The position numbers and the translations under genes are program-made. Below the pieces are notes generated by a model. It was given only the letters and a program-made list of their open reading frames with translations. It searched no databases and was not told the DNA's origin. 64,000 nt of DNA from Spirometra erinaceieuropaei (Eukaryota; Platyhelminthes; Cestoda; Diphyllobothriidea; Diphyllobothriidae): NCBI GenBank assembly GCA_902702965.1, contig CACRXP010000384.1, positions 495,593 to 559,592 of the forward strand, given 5' to 3'. Below, piece by piece: positions 1 to 12,610 of the stretch (position 1 is its first letter; each line of letters begins with the position of its first letter).

Positions 1-702
1 AAACTGTCCCAGGACGCTGATATACACGGTATAATTAAAAAATATAACGGTAAATATGTCAAACATAGGAAGTGGGAACGCATTGTCAAGGTCTGATGAC
101 TAAATGTTTAGAGAAGTTTATGGGTAATCAAGGCTAGCTCGTAGAAGAGGACGAAGATATAGTCACGGGAAGTGGTAAGGCAATTAATGTAACGTAAGTA
201 TGTCGTCTAAAAAGCGATGCTTCAAATAAGTAACATCCCTTGAATCTATGAAATTGGTTGTTGGACGGTGCAGAAAGTGCTAAGGGATCGTGCAATCGCG
301 AGGGTTTTAAAAGCGACTGTATGCAATCGGGCGGCTGGTTACCGGATGACCAGAACGAAACTGGCCCAGGACGATGATGTGCATATTTTAATGACAAAAT
401 GGAACAGGAAATATATCAAACCTAGGAAGTGGGAACGCATTGTCAATGTCTCTTTGCTACATGCTTTGAGAAAATTATGAGTAATCGAAACAAACACGCA
501 GAAATAGACAAAGAAATAGTCACGGGATGTGATAACGCAATTCAAGTGACGTAAGTATTTCGCGGATTTTTTGAATCCAATTAGCGATGCCCAGAATACT
601 GAACAGCCCTTGAAACTGCGCAGTCAGTTGTTGAACGGTGCAAAATGTGCTTAGGGATTGAGCAATCCCAAGAGTTTCAAACGCACCTGTATGTAATCCT
701 GA
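1..702. repeat. Two-copy diverged tandem repeat, unit about 360 bp
   Basis: The window opens inside a repeat. The block starting at base 1 (AAACTGTCCCAGGACG) recurs at 358 (AAACTGGCCCAGGACG). Shared landmarks follow in the same order, including AAGTGGGAACGCATTGTCA and the pair GTGCTAAGGGAT / GTGCTTAGGGAT near 277 and 647. The offset drifts from 357 to 370, so small indels have accumulated. The short ORFs inside do not keep the same frame in both copies, so I read this as non-coding satellite-like DNA. The array may extend left of the window. Confidence 0.75.
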
Positions 703-1625
703 TGAATAAATATTTCTAATTAATGTAGTTGCGGACGATGGGCGAGCAAATCTCGCAATAAGAGGGGACTGGTTTGGACAAACGCAAGGAGGTTACAAAC
801 GTGCAGAAGGCAATCAATTTGCCTCATCGTGTGCAGTATTTGCAAAAGGAGGACTGTTTGCATTACGGGTAATATGCCAATGTTGCAGGCCAATGACACT
901 GCAAGCATTGCCGTGGCATACGAATGGATGCATGTTCACTTATGCCAGCATACCTAAGAAGGTACGGTCCTTGGTGTGGTCGATACAGATAAAACATTAC
1001 TTAACTGCGGATCTGGACATAATTTACACGTTTTGAATGATCGCGGTAGAAAAGCCCAATGCAATCTGAGCTGGTCACACCACAAGGAAGTTTGGAATGG
1101 ATACATCTGCACAAGTAGGACTGCGATAAAAGTATAATTTTACGCTCCCACAATAGTGGAACGTTGCAGCATGCAGCGGGGCGTGCGTATGCTCGAGAAT
1201 ACTCCTAACCAAGTTATTTAAAATTGTGCGATCTCCTCTGTGGCACGTAACAGAATCGTATTCACTTAATGACGGTCAACATGCAATGCCACAAAGGATT
1301 TAGCATACGGGCCGGTAGGTTGAAATATACGCTGGCCATGAAAACGTCGGCAAATACGCAGCAGAAAAGTAGCACACCGAAATGAATATTCTGCGCAATT
1401 CTCGAGGTCGGGCAATGCGTTTAATGGTATTATTTGTTTGAACGGTTAAATTACCTATGCAGTCATGACAGGTGGTTTTTTTTCCTTCTGTCCGTCGTCT
1501 CGTCCTTAATATGTACACCTCACGCTCCGAAACAATTTTAAACGCCGCCCTCTCCAGCCATCAAGGAGGGGTTTATTGGTATAATCATCACTATAAGACA
1601 TTGGCGTAGATATACCAATAGGCGG
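703..1625. other. Unassigned stretch
   Basis: No convincing exon, RNA gene or repeat copy was recognised. Short ORFs on both strands lack splice context or family motifs. Confidence 0.4.
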
Positions 1626-1629
1626 CATG

Positions 1630-2425
1630 TTAATACCGACAAATACAAGCGAGAGTGAAATGGCCATTTCTAGCTTTTTATACGTCCTCACCCAGTCCTA
1701 TCCAACCCCGAAGTGTGGAACACCCGAGGCACGAACGCGCGACCTGTTAATTAGAAGTCCACACCTCCAACAACTGGACCAGGAGCCCGTTGCCCTGTCA
1801 GTTTTCGATCGGGAATATACGATGTTAGAGGGATCTCACAGATCGTACTAACGGAAATGACTCCTTCCGTTTGTCTTGTTTGCTCTCGCTCTCTCGAGCC
1901 CAAACAGCAGCCGCTCAGAGGCGCATGATGTAGGTAGAATGCTATAACCGACAAGGGCAAGGGAGACTAGAATTTCCATTTCTAGCTTATAGGACGTCGT
2001 CAGTTATATCTAATCCCGAAGAGTGGAACGCCCGAGGCTCGAACTCGCGACCCGTCAGTTAGAAGTCCAACGGCCATTTTAGTAATCCTTAACTTTATCG
2101 GTGATATAATTCTGCTCATATAACATGCACCGCTGTGCGACTGCTGGTTGGACTCAAGAGAGACACCTGACGAGTGGGACGATTGATTTACCCAGAAAGG
2201 ATCGGTGAGCGTCCCTTTACCATTGCAATCTACTGATCGAAACCCGATGACTGGCTGGTGACGGCTGATACGACAGAAATGGCCATTCCAGTTCCCCTTT
2301 GTCTTTATAACATGTGCCGCTGTGCGGCCACTGTTTGGGCTCGAGAGAGAGACAGCCCACAAGGCACAACGGAACCAGAGACTTCCGTATGAACGATCGA
2401 TGAATGCCCCTAATATCAATTAAAC
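1630..2425. repeat. Cluster of tRNA-Arg-like SINE units and three-hairpin modules
   Basis: Four partial units lie side by side. At 1630-1945 (-) there is a nearly complete unit: tail, tRNA-like module with a B-box (reverse complement of the motif near 1735), then the hairpin module with TCTCTCGAGCCC. At 1946-2095 (-) a second unit is cut short after its B-box (GAGGCTCGAACTC on the plus strand). At 2105-2300 (+) a unit lacks most of its tRNA module. At 2301-2425 (+) only the hairpin module is present. Tail-to-head junctions such as CTTTGTCTTTATAACATG near 2297 show that units can be fused in tandem. Compare the fuller copy at 47450-47910. Confidence 0.7.
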
Positions 2426-2429
2426 CAAT

Positions 2430-4373
2430 GTGCATTTGCCTATACCGCATATCTTGATAGAATAGAAAATCGGATAGATCGTTTGTTTGGCAGTCAGTGT
2501 TACAACACCACATAAGTGCGCGATTCTGCTAATTTTATTTAAAAATCAGCGTTTTCTACACCGAATGATGACTCGCTTGTGCAAGCGGTAAGTACTTTCT
2601 AAAGATGTACACGTTAACATGATAATCAGAATTTTAAAAAATAATTTCAACTTAAAACTTTTGATGAAACGATATTGTAAAATTTATTGGCATGTATCAT
2701 CATCGCAAAGATACTGTAGTCACGCTAGGAATCTGAACGAATTTACGGCCAACCGATTTCGAAGATTATTCCCATCAAAATTGCCCGTTTTGTTTGTGCG
2801 CGTTTTCTAAATAATTTCCAGCGATATTGTAAATCCAAATTTATTTTTTTGGAAAACACAGTAGGTTTGGTCGTACACATTTATTTTCGACAAAACAACC
2901 TAATTTGTACATATGAATGCGCAGCCTTGCCGTTTTAGGAGTCCAATTCGCGAATGCTATTACTTAGGCATGTTTGTAGGGAAAACGCCCAGGAATGAAA
3001 TCGGCGTAGGCCAGAGGAAAATTTCTTCTTAGACTAGAACCAAAATCAAATCGACAGAAGGTGGTCCTAAACAGTAAAACATTAGACACTGTTAGGTGTG
3101 TATTATTCTCCCAAGTCCTTAAACTCAAATGCGGGTGAATAGGACAACAGAAAATTTGTTTTTGAAATGTTAATTTAGGTCAATAACTGCGGTCACCGTT
3201 GCCTTATTACCCGCGCAATGGCTCTTTACCTACCCTCTAACTTTGTAAAGAGATTTTTCGTTTCGCATAAGCGAAACGGGTATATACTGGCCTAATGTTA
3301 ATTGAAAATGATTTATAGGAGCGTATCGCTTAGATTTTTACCCTTTTTTATGCACCGAGTAATTGTTTTGTAGGCTGCATTTGGCGTGAACGGATGGTCA
3401 GTGAATGTGTGGAGTTTACCATTTACTGACTTGATGTATTTTGATATGCCATATTTCCTGCTTTATCAATTACGTTTTGAAGTCGCTTTTACAGTGCATC
3501 GTAATTGCTGCAAGTACCCACAGCAAAACGCATATGACTGGAAACGCAGACTTGTCATCAAAAACGATGCAGAACTTTCCGATTTAAAAATATCGGAAGT
3601 TAACGTTCTGCAGATACGATCAGTCTTATTTTAATCTAGATATTTTTTGTTGCTGGTCTACGCCTGTAGGCAGGAAATTGGACACCAGCCAAATCGGACT
3701 GCGCCTTATACAGGCTGACATAGAAAAAGTGAAAAAAATCACTTTGAGTCAAAAAGGATCGTTAGTTGTATATTTGACAATAATAGATTTGGTCCCGAAT
3801 ACGATAATGTGGATGAATGATATGCTCATGGTAACCCACTGCCGATGAACATTTGGAAACTATTTATGTTCCCTGTAGAGCAGATCAAACATTATTCTGC
3901 ATTTTGAGGTTGTTAAATGAGATTTTTGTAAGACACACCACGACAAGTACGTATGCATTACAGTGCTGCTGAAATTAGTAGAATACTGTGTTTCAATTTC
4001 AAGCTGATTATACTGTGGACATATCTTTCGTGTAAAATTTTCAAGGGCAGGCTTTGACAAGGAATTACTAACGAAACTCAGGAAGAAATAAATATCGCAA
4101 AAGAGTTAGGCTCAGTACATGGAAGGTAGCTTCGCACGCGGAAAGCTGCAAAACATTTTATGCGCTAGCTGCTCTTTCCAGTGAGTTGATTTTATTAAAT
4201 ACGCCCATTTTCAATGTCCATCAGTCCGAAAGTAATCAGCAGCATAATTGTCTTTTCCAAACGAGAATTCGCGTTGACGCAACACACTAGCATAAGGTAT
4301 CCGTACAATGATCTTTCGTACATTATCTGCCAAGCAGTGGGGATTCTAATACAAGCGAAGATGTGAGGTCCAG
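2430..4373. other. Unassigned AT-rich stretch
   Basis: Nearly 2 kb with no recognisable repeat or exon family. An 82-codon frame at 3386-3634 (+) has no family motif or matching splice sites and may be chance. Confidence 0.4.
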
Positions 4374-4882
4374 GAACTAGTTGATTAGAGGAAAAAGCGA
4401 TTGCTGGAACAAGGTATTTATTCGCCTGACATTTCGGACTCTCACTTGAATCCCTCGTCAGAGACAGTGGCAGAAAAGGAAGTTGCAGTATTTATAGGAT
4501 GCAGTCGCTATGCTACCGCATACCAAAAGCAATTATTCGCGCTCCCCTTCATGAAGGATCGTTGTCCGCTGGTGCGCTAATTGCTTGCTGGCCGGCATGC
4601 AAGTTGTTACTTACCGAAATGTCATCACCCGTGTTGGATGCTGGCGTGATGATGGCTCGGCCATCTGGCTCACCGACTTGCGCGCGCCTCGAATGGTCAA
4701 TTACCTTGGCCAGCCTATCCCTCAGCACGGAGTATGGAGTGGGCATGTCGTTGCACTTGTTGATTATGATGCATTTCGATGAGGCCGAAATTCTCGCGAG
4801 AGGGGATAATCGTGTCAGCCGCGAGTTGCTTGAGTCATGGTTCACGGGACGTCAATTTATCAACAAGTGCATTACTCCTTAA
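4374..4882. mobile_element. Penelope-like element fragment in foldback form
   Basis: Bases 4374-4757 are a PLE tail on the minus strand. They carry the hammerhead-like block, the untranslated tail and the last coding part, whose minus frame includes INKCNDMPTPYSVLRDR. From about 4768 the same family continues on the plus strand with the end of the GIY-YIG domain (FDEAEILARGDNRVSRELL, then ESWFTG) up to 4882. The inverted-tail-then-coding order is the same as at 45759-46922 and 54030-55395, but this copy lacks its own plus-strand tail. The PLE family pairs a reverse transcriptase with a GIY-YIG nuclease; this copy is dead. Confidence 0.8.
4412..4475 (-). ncRNA. Hammerhead-ribozyme-like motif in PLE tail
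   Basis: On the minus strand the order is CTGACGA (4461-4455), a hairpin with a G-T pair in place of one Watson-Crick pair, then GAAATGTC ending at 4428. The core is close to the hammerhead consensus. The stem III tetranucleotide is ATGT rather than the self-complementary ACGT of the best copy, so it is probably weakened. Confidence 0.5.
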
Positions 4883-5340
4883 GACGAAGCTGCCAACATC
4901 AGGTCAAAATTGCTTTGGAAGTTTAGTCAATACCGATATGGAGGTGACCCGCATTTATTGTCTACATGGTTCACAAAATGTCACGACTTATTCGTCCATC
5001 TTCACATCAGACCACCGCACACTCAGCTTTCAGTGAAGAAATTCGACGGAAATTCGCTGAGCGATCTGACACTGCGCGCAGTATTAGAGCATGCCAGTTA
5101 AGCGATGTGGTTATAGACAAAATGACTATGTTGGTTTCTAAAATGAGTTTTGTAAGAAAATTATACTTTTTTATGATTTTTTGCTGTTTACTTTATTTGC
5201 TGTGATAAGAACGATTAGTAAAACGTGGTGGATGACTAATTTAACTGTCATCGTCAGAGCGTATTAATTTACGCATAGGTTTTGCTTTGGTTACTGATTG
5301 GTTACTTCAAACAAACTATACAGTGACTAGTTGCATAATC
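4883..5340. other. Unassigned stretch upstream of secreted gene 1
   Basis: No motif recognised. Overlapping short ORFs at 4910-5205 (+) show no family resemblance. It may hold upstream regulatory DNA of the gene starting at 5415. Confidence 0.35.
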
Positions 5341-5350
5341 CACTAAGATC

Positions 5351-5357
5351 TATAAAA
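5351..5357 (+). promoter_or_regulatory. TATA box of secreted gene 1
   Basis: TATAAAA lies 64 bp before the ATG at 5415. That spacing leaves room for a start site near 5380 and a short 5' leader. Confidence 0.5.
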
Positions 5358-5414
5358 CGCAGAATACCAATTGTAAGGAGAAACAGTTGTGAAGTGCCAA
5401 GAACGGACGGTGAA

Positions 5415-6621
5415 ATGATGGCAAAGCTGGTGCTTTTGATTTGCTGCCTTGTTGTCACGTCCGCCTGCAGTTCTAAGCCGGGTAAGGAACAATATTACTG
5501 AGCTTATAAGTATGTACTGCTTATTTACCTTTTACATTTTATGCCACCTTCAGTTCGGTGAAGTAAGTGCACGTTGTTTTAACTTAACATCTCATTTGCT
5601 GACCGATGCACATTTTTCAAAATCCATGGCATAGTCCCGTTTAGTTGAGGAGTTGTGTTGCGAGCTTTAGGTGAGCTGCGACATTCTGCTTTCATGGTCA
5701 ATGGGCATCTCTGTAGGCCCGAGACAGCTTTTTAAATCACCACCATCGGAAAACTATTCAGGAGAGCTCTTCCTATTCTATTTCAAATAACTGAACTCGC
5801 CCTATCAGTCGAATCAACTAATTGTATGATTTACCCAGCACTTGACAAGCACTGCTGTAAACAAAGACCGGTTTGAAATGGGGGTTAGAAGTATGAGTTC
5901 TATCAAAGATGCCTGAACGAGGCAAATGAAGGGCAACGGTATTGTATTACTCTTCTAGTCACACAAGTCCAATTAAACATGAAAGTTCATCTCTCAGTAT
6001 GTAACATAACATTCTTCTAGAAAACCGCCCCAGGATCCCGGAATTAGACGTGGTTGGGGATTTTCTTCACCGCGGCTTTGCAACTTTGAACTATTTGCTG
6101 AGTTCCGAGAGGGAGAGTCCGTCCCCATTCTCTTTAACTCTGACTTTCGGTGATATTTCAAGCATCGATCACTGTCGCATGCTGCTTCTCTCTGACGTAA
6201 AAGAGTATAATTGTGATAGCATAAAACTCCCGGCATACTTCAAAGTAAAACACGTAAGTTCATTTCCTTTACGGTTAAATATGATGAAGCACTTGGCAGT
6301 TATGTGTGTAAGAAAAGAACTCCCTTTGTGTCGATCGACAATATTCACATTTTTTTCTTCCAGCATAAAGATATGGAATGGGGTACTTGGATGATCAAGA
6401 TCATACATGTCGCAGATATCAAGATGAACATTACCGGACGAATGGAAACTGGATATTTGTCTCACGGTTGCACAATTGACAGTCTGTCTCTGAAAACGGA
6501 AACCGAACAGAATATTGGCGAAGTATATTTACCAATGGCCTATATTTCACCGGGCCTACTAAGGAATGCGCTCAGTTCGAACCTTCTAAATTTGGAGAGG
6601 AAAATGCCAATTGCCTGCTAA
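5415..6621 (+). CDS. Secreted protein, family 1 member 1 (three exons)
   Basis: Proposed exons are 5415-5481, 6021-6253 and 6364-6621, together 558 nt and 185 residues. Exon 1 begins ATGATGG and encodes a signal peptide (MMAKLVLLICCLVVTSAC). It ends in phase 1 at G|GTAAGG. Exon 2 starts after TTCTTCTAG, stays open in that phase and ends CAC|GTAAGT; it has C-x12-C (DHCRM to EYNC). Exon 3 starts after TTCCAG and ends with C-x48-C, the last Cys just before the stop. Exon 2 (233 nt) and exon 3 (258 nt) match the lengths in the gene at 14460-15055. No transmembrane segment follows the signal, so secretion is likely. I do not recognise the family. A cystatin-like or BPI-like fold are guesses only. 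No inactivating change is seen. Confidence 0.72.
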
Positions 6622-6721
6622 ACATCGACAATGCGGAATGCAAAATTTATAACCCTACAACGTTTTTCACTACATGCATCCTAGTGGGGATTTTTAGGTC
6701 GATGGGTTCATGGGAAAATTT

Positions 6722-6727
6722 AATAAA
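6722..6727 (+). terminator. Possible polyadenylation signal of secreted gene 1
   Basis: AATAAA lies about 100 bp after the stop codon of the gene ending at 6621. Position fits a short 3' UTR. Confidence 0.45.
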
Positions 6728-6729
6728 GC

Positions 6730-7296
6730 ACAATTGCTTTTGACGAATTTTCTTGATAATGCAACATTCAGTAAGCAATAACTTAACTAAAAGCCTTACT
6801 ATCAACAGAAATATCTGTCCAATTTATTTTAACTTCGGCTTAAATATCAGGTTCAGGCTTGCAATTGAACAAACATTCGCGCTGGATGGAATCTAAGTGT
6901 GCACTAAATTGGTATTCTATATGGCAAGCTAATCGAGAAATTTCATCTTTTGGAAGATGTCTCACTGCCCATCGCTCGACGACCGTCGCTGAAAACGCAC
7001 ACTGTCTGATCAAGACGAAAAAAAGAAACAATGACTGCGGCTGGAAAGTGAACTAGTATATAGTGATAGAGGGTTTAGGCCTCATCTATCGCACATTCTT
7101 CTCCCCTTCTACTTAGTTTCCATGACTGAACAAAATTCAGCAGACCTGACTTCAGAGAGAACACAGGCAGCTGAAACGACGACGACGACGACGACATGCA
7201 CTTATCATACCACCACAAGCGCCGGCTGACGACCCTTCCTAATCTGGTTTTATTGCAAGCTTTATAAGGGTTAGGATTTGATCCCGTATTGCATGA
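6730..7296. other. Unassigned stretch with a short (GAC)n tract
   Basis: Nothing coding recognised. A (GAC)n microsatellite sits at about 7177-7195. The stretch ends where a 5'-truncated LINE begins. Confidence 0.45.
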
Positions 7297-8418
7297 AATA
7301 AACCTTCAAAGGTCGATATCGTTTACATAGATTTCAAGAAAGCCTTTGATAGTGTTCCACACCACCGGTTACTCTACAAGGTCCGAGAGTCAGGGATAAA
7401 GGGAAACCTATTAAACTGGGTAAAGGACTTTCTGACTGGTCGATCACAGTCTGTGTGTATTGGTAGTGCGAAGTCAACACCAGTGCCAGTTGTGAGTGGA
7501 GTTCCGCAGGGCTCCGTACTCGGACCAGTACTATTTTTAATTTATGTCAACGACTGTATGAATGGACTGGACTGCAATGGAGTCATATTTGCTGATGACA
7601 TCAAGTTATGGCGAGCGATCAACGGCGAACATGATGAACGGGCCCTGCAAGAAGGACTGAACCGCCTATGCGAATGGTCGGACAAATGGCTGCTAAAGTT
7701 TAACCTAGAGAAGTGCGTCGCGCTGCGTCTCAAAACGACTAGAAGATCTGACGGAGAGGATCACCATTACCAACTTGGTGGAAGGTGCCTTTCAAATGTA
7801 ACCGAACAAAAAGATCTTGGGGTTAACATTCTGTCGACCCTTAAGCCTTCATCTCAGTGTGTTAGGGCGTCCAAAAGAGCAACTAGTGTTCTCTTTGCCA
7901 TTAAACGATCTTTCGTGGACATAGACAAAGAGTTATTTGGAATAGTATACGGAGCGTTCATTCGCTCGCATCTGGAATATGGAATCCAAGCGTGGCGCCC
8001 GTGGCTAAAAAAAGACTATAAGTTGCTAGAAAGAGTTCAGAGGAGAGCAACAAAAATTGTAAAAGGCCTCAGGGCTTTGCCTTACAACTGCCGACTTAGG
8101 GAACTTAAACTTTTTCCTCTTGAGTACAGGCAGGTTCAAGGAGATCTCATACAGGCCTATCGGATATTGAGGAACCGGGAATGTGCCCTAAACCCCGACG
8201 ATTTCTTCACCCTGGCCACAACAACAAACCTGCGTGGGAACTCTCTAAAACTTAGAGGATCCCGATGCCGCCTGGACGTTCGCAAATACTGTTTTTCACA
8301 GCGAGTCGTCGGTGCCTGGAACGGGCTTCCCGAGGACGTAATAATGGCGGATACCACGGAGACGTTCAAGCAAAGACTCGATGCATATTTGCTTGGACAC
8401 TATCGCTTGTCTGAATAG
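7297..8418 (+). mobile_element. CR1/Jockey-like LINE, 5'-truncated reverse transcriptase
   Basis: An open frame runs from 7297 to the stop at 8418. It starts inside the RT domain with YIDFKKAFDSVPHHRLLYKV (motif A). It continues with GVPQGSVLGPVLFLIYVND and the catalytic block FADDIKLW near 7588-7611. The C-terminal part carries [22 protein letters not shown] and AWNGLP, typical of the CR1/Jockey side of non-LTR retrotransposons. No endonuclease domain is present; 5' truncation is the normal outcome of target-primed reverse transcription. The frame has no internal stop, so this is one of the younger insertions here. The minus-strand relic at 56556-57082 is a related, older copy. Confidence 0.9.
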
Positions 8419-9099
8419 AACAGCTCTGTGGTGCTTAACCAACGCCTTGCATACCCATACCGCTGATGCGGATGACCGTCATTACATTTTACTGAAATCA
8501 TCTACAACTGAATGTTCTAAAATTTTGGTTCTACATTTTCGCGGAAAATATTATGTTAAATGTGTATATTACTGACAATATTTCAGTACCATGTCTATTT
8601 ATAGTGAGATATTGCATGTACCGTTTACAATAGGGTTTTCAAAGGCATTGCCTATTACTCTTAAAATATACTGACCTATACTGACTGACCTAAACCTGCC
8701 GACAGAGCACTCATTTTGGTGTTTTTTGTGCGAACCCCTGCCGTAATCCCATTGAATGCGTTGGTTCTTCTCAGGTAGATTTTCATTCGTCAGAAGGCGC
8801 GTTCAGTCAAATATTTTGACACTCGGTATTTTAGTACTAGCTTATGATCGTGGTTTAAATTTAATCTAACTCCTTGTCCAATATAGACCAAAAAGGGAGT
8901 TCATATACGTTTTTCACAAGGCCCGCGTTGAGTATTTGCAATTTGGTTGGGTTTGTTGCACACATCAAACTGCTTACCTGAACTCTAGTATGTGCTTTTG
9001 GTAGTAATCCTAGTCACATTGTTACTTTGCGTCGGCGTATAGCATACAGATATGTTGGTTTTGTTTGGTTAAGCGAGGTTTTTGCTGCAAATTACAGAC
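8419..9099. other. Probable LINE 3' UTR, then unassigned
   Basis: The first 250-300 bp after the LINE stop are likely its 3' untranslated region, but the end of the element is not marked by a clear tail or target duplication. Nothing else recognised up to 9099. Confidence 0.35.
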
Positions 9100-9235
9100 T
9101 TTCGTAAAAGTTTCATTTGCAGTAGTCTCATTCACTTCTGTGACACCTGGTTCACGGACACTTAACGCGCTTGCTCACCCGATGGGTATACAGATAGTAC
9201 GCACGGCTATCCAGTCATTCGCATATTTTTGGCCC
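9100..9235 (-). repeat. Fragment of interspersed repeat R4
   Basis: The block with TGACACCTGGTTCACGGAC and a shared stretch ending in TATACAGATAGTACGCACGG matches 43755-43850 in the same orientation there. It is the distal part of the repeat that runs on the minus strand at 43480-44068. Confidence 0.55.
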
Positions 9236-9239
9236 GATA

Positions 9240-10010
9240 TTGTGCTGCAAGCGGTGAAAATCCTGATCTGGTATGTGTTTTGGACCAGATAGTGTAATGC
9301 CAAGCATAGGTGCGGTTCTGACTGAGCTATCCACATGAACCCTCTCTTAAATCCGATCTCTTTGGTTATGTCTTTTCACTGGGCGCAGGTGGGAGGATTT
9401 AACAAGCCAGGTTTCCTTTCAAAATTCTTGCAATTCTTGTCTATGAATTTCGAAAATCTGTCGAAAGTAACAGGCGGAGGTCAAAAGAACGTAACTTTCG
9501 ATATTAACGATTGAATATCATAGCAGCTGAAGAGCAAATCCAGAGATATATCGTTGGAAGTGTTTAAGCAATATATCACTAGATCTGCAGTTCAAAGTTG
9601 CAGTACTGGCACATACAACTATAACTGATTAAAAATCCGAAATCTGCTCTAGTGCAATGTCAGATAACCATCACATAAGATAAAATATTTGTTGTCTGCG
9701 AAATATAACAAGTCAGCTTTTAAAATATTCTAGGATCTTAGACAATTAAATCTGCAGATCATAGCTGCGGGACGTGACAAACCAATGAAAAATCCTAGAA
9801 TTCACAGTGAATCCTCCGACAAGTCTGAAGTCCGCCAAAACACAGAAGAAATCGAATGCAGCGCTGAGTTACTTACGCGAAATAATGTCTGGATAAAAAT
9901 GAAGACCGGAGAACCTGCATTGAGACAATAAGCTAAACTTGGTTGATATCATCCATGTCACAATTTAATAAACAACGCCTGTGTGTATGGCGCAATTTTA
10001 TAAACCCAGC
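9240..10010. other. Unassigned stretch
   Basis: No exon, RNA or repeat family recognised. Confidence 0.4.
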
Positions 10011-10011
10011 C

Positions 10012-10305
10012 GTTTAGACATGTATTTGGCCAACGCTAATCTAGTCACTAATATCTTAAGGGAAATGGGATACCGTCAGATGATTGGGGGCTTGCGACTG
10101 TTATCGAGAAATAAACCTGAGCAAGCAAGTAATGTATTTAGAACCAAATAACTCTGTTGTGAGCAGCAAGCATGCATGTTCTAGATCTGATGAAACATCT
10201 TGCACGTGCCTTCAGGTCTGTTTTAGACATGTTTTGGCAAAATTACTCTAATGACTATCTATTGTGCAAAATGGGATACGGTCAGATGACTGGAGTTATT
10301 TGACA
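10012..10305. repeat. Direct repeat, unit about 205 bp, partly shared with 15.3 kb
   Basis: TTTAGACATGTATTTGGC followed by AAATGGGATACCGTCAGATGA (10014-10085) recurs as TTTAGACATGTTTTGGC and AAATGGGATACGGTCAGATG (10222-10290). The spacer 10098-10240 (GTTATCGAGAAATA, AGAACCAAATAAC, TTCTAGATCTG) recurs at about 15325-15440 behind secreted gene 2. Confidence 0.6.
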
Positions 10306-10309
10306 TTTC

Positions 10310-11688
10310 CTAATAATACGAATCACTCATCCTGCCCTATTTGATGTCCTGTATGCCTGTTTTCGTCGATCCCCCTCGTTTTGCTATACAAGGACTTTAA
10401 GACAAGATTTTCCAATCGGCTAGTCCGCCTGAGTTTAGGCTACCCTCTTCCCTCTCCATCACCATGCGTGATCGAACGTTACTCTCTTGTTCAGCCGCTG
10501 CACTGTAGTAGTCCGCTTCCTTGGTCTCTGTCGCTTTATCTACTTATATTTCAGCTTTCTGCCTATCCGTTCAAATCGATTCAGTTTCTTATTAAGGATT
10601 TGTTATCCTGTGTACTGATTTGGCTGCTGTTTTCGTTCTGGAAAATACAGAATCTATAGGAAGAAAAACATTTTATTTGTGCCGAGAAGGCACTTGGTTG
10701 AAAAATAACTGCCGCGTCCGTTGAACTACGGCGAATGGCCGCCTGTAATTAGGGACCATCTACCTAAAAACAACTTCCTGCTCTAAAACAAATAAAATAG
10801 GTAAGACCTAGTTTACGCTGCTCGATTCTTTAAGACATTTGATAGCCTGTCTGCGAAAAATTTCCTTAATGTGACATACATATCAGTCTCCTTATCAAAC
10901 GTCTTTCACTAAAGTTTACTTTGAAGTCGTTGGGTTGTTGAGAAGTTATCATTTTGTTTATACCTGCATAATTCTGTTATCAGCATATCCCTATGCAGCA
11001 CCCTTACAGATTTCCGTTCAGGACCCGATCAACCGCCCTCTTAGCCGACACCAGTAGGTCACTGAGGTTAGGCCCGCAGCCGCATCCGTACGAGACATGC
11101 TGAATGTCCTGCTCATTCGAGATTATTGAGGTGGTTTATCTACAAAGTAGTTCGGGGATTACCGTCACTCTAAAGGGCACTTATATCAAACCATAATCAT
11201 TTAAGCATAATTGAACTGGTATACCAGTGGAAACGATGTGTATGATACGTTAGTATGCAATGTTAAAATGGAAATGACGCCTGCGCCGCTAATGTTGGAT
11301 ATGTGGAATATTGTGTGGTCGACAAGATAAAGATTCCCAATCAAAAGTCAGGGAAGACGGTTTGAGTTGGACAACCTTTACTGACTGAGGAAGTGCGTAC
11401 ACAATGGGCTCTGTAGGCAGTCGCCGCGAGCGCGTTCCAAGCAAGCTGTCGTCTGTGTCCGCCTTCGGAGTGTTGTCTGCGTGTTTGCCCATTCGTTGTC
11501 TCCACGTCGCCAGCCAATCAGAGTGGGGACAGCGTTGATTGGTTTCGAGCACACGCGCGTCCCAGTAGCGTATCGACAAGGAGTGTGAGGCGGACAGGAC
11601 GGCAGCGTGGCAAAGGCGGAGGGCGAGGAAATGCGAACTGCCACAGATTCTTCCCTTTCGCACCGGCTCGTGCGAATGTTGCATCCCC
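10310..11688. other. Unassigned stretch with a GC-richer island
   Basis: 10310-11280 shows nothing recognised. Bases 11289-11688 are richer in G+C than their surroundings and hold overlapping minus-strand frames of 131 and 118 codons with no motif I know. It could be a retroelement leader or LTR piece, or host DNA. Confidence 0.35.
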
Positions 11689-12230
11689 TTACCAACGGGG
11701 AGGGACTCTGCGTAGGATTGATGAGTATGTTCAAATCAACCGTAAGGCTATTGAACTCATTTTAAGCTGAACACCTTACAGCCTATTTGACGAACTAATC
11801 TGTCTGACATGCCCATTGAATACTGGTTTGATCGCAATTAATCTCAAGCAGGTTGTTATTGGTGAAATATAACCGCTAAGGTGTGACCACCACGTAGAAA
11901 ATTAATATTCGTGACCTCAGAATATTCCTGAGTCATCTAACGCAGAGTGTCTGTTTCGCTTACCAACGGAAATGCACACTGAGCAGAAGGAATGAGTAGG
12001 TTCAAGTCGAACTTAAGGCCATCAGACTAATTTTAAACTGAATACCTAACAGTCCGCTGCACAAATTAGTCTTTCTGACACGGCCAATAAATAAGAATAT
12101 AATCGCGGTCTATCTCAGGCAGGTTGTGATTGGTGGAAATGTAACCGCTGGGGTGTGACCGCCAGAAATCAGCTAGAAAAGTAGTTACTGTAACCTCAGC
12201 GCATTTCTGAGGCAGTAGCTCCGTGGTGTT
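11689..12230. repeat. Two-copy tandem repeat, unit about 271 bp
   Basis: TTACCAACGG at 11689 recurs at 11960. The copies keep the same order of landmarks: ATTTTAAGCTGAA / ATTTTAAACTGAA, TCTGACATGCCCATT / TCTGACACGGCCAAT, and GGTGTGACCACC / GGTGTGACCGCC. Divergence is moderate. No frame is kept in both. Confidence 0.7.
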
Positions 12231-12610
12231 AGACGTCTAACACTGTGTGAAGGATGCAGAATGCGAAATTGCTGCTGTTTTGTGTATTTATGGTCTCCAA
12301 TGAAGTGTGTGCTTGAAGGAGACGTATGTCATTTTAATTTCAACAGATTATCAATGCTCTGTTTTCGGTAGACATCTTATTTATGGCGATCCACTGCAGA
12401 ATGTATAACTTGAGGAGGTTAGGTGCTAAGTGATATTAATTGGCTACTTTAAATAATTTCACAAACAACCAGGTATTTGGGATTCATGGGTTTCGTTCCC
12501 CAAACACGTTTTCCGGACTTTAATTTGGCTCTCACATTTTTGCATGTTAGGTGTACAGTGGAGTGCAAATTGACTCATCACTATTCGGGCAAGCACTGCT
12601 AATATATAAA
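12231..12610. other. Unassigned stretch
   Basis: Nothing recognised between the tandem repeat and the foldback transposon. Confidence 0.4.

Noticed and set aside
3386..3634. Host exon of 82 codons
   Set aside because: No signal peptide, motif or fitting splice pair; unrelated to the family-1 exons.
11289..11734. Protein-coding gene in the GC-richer island
   Set aside because: Two overlapping minus frames of similar length, no motif, no splice context.
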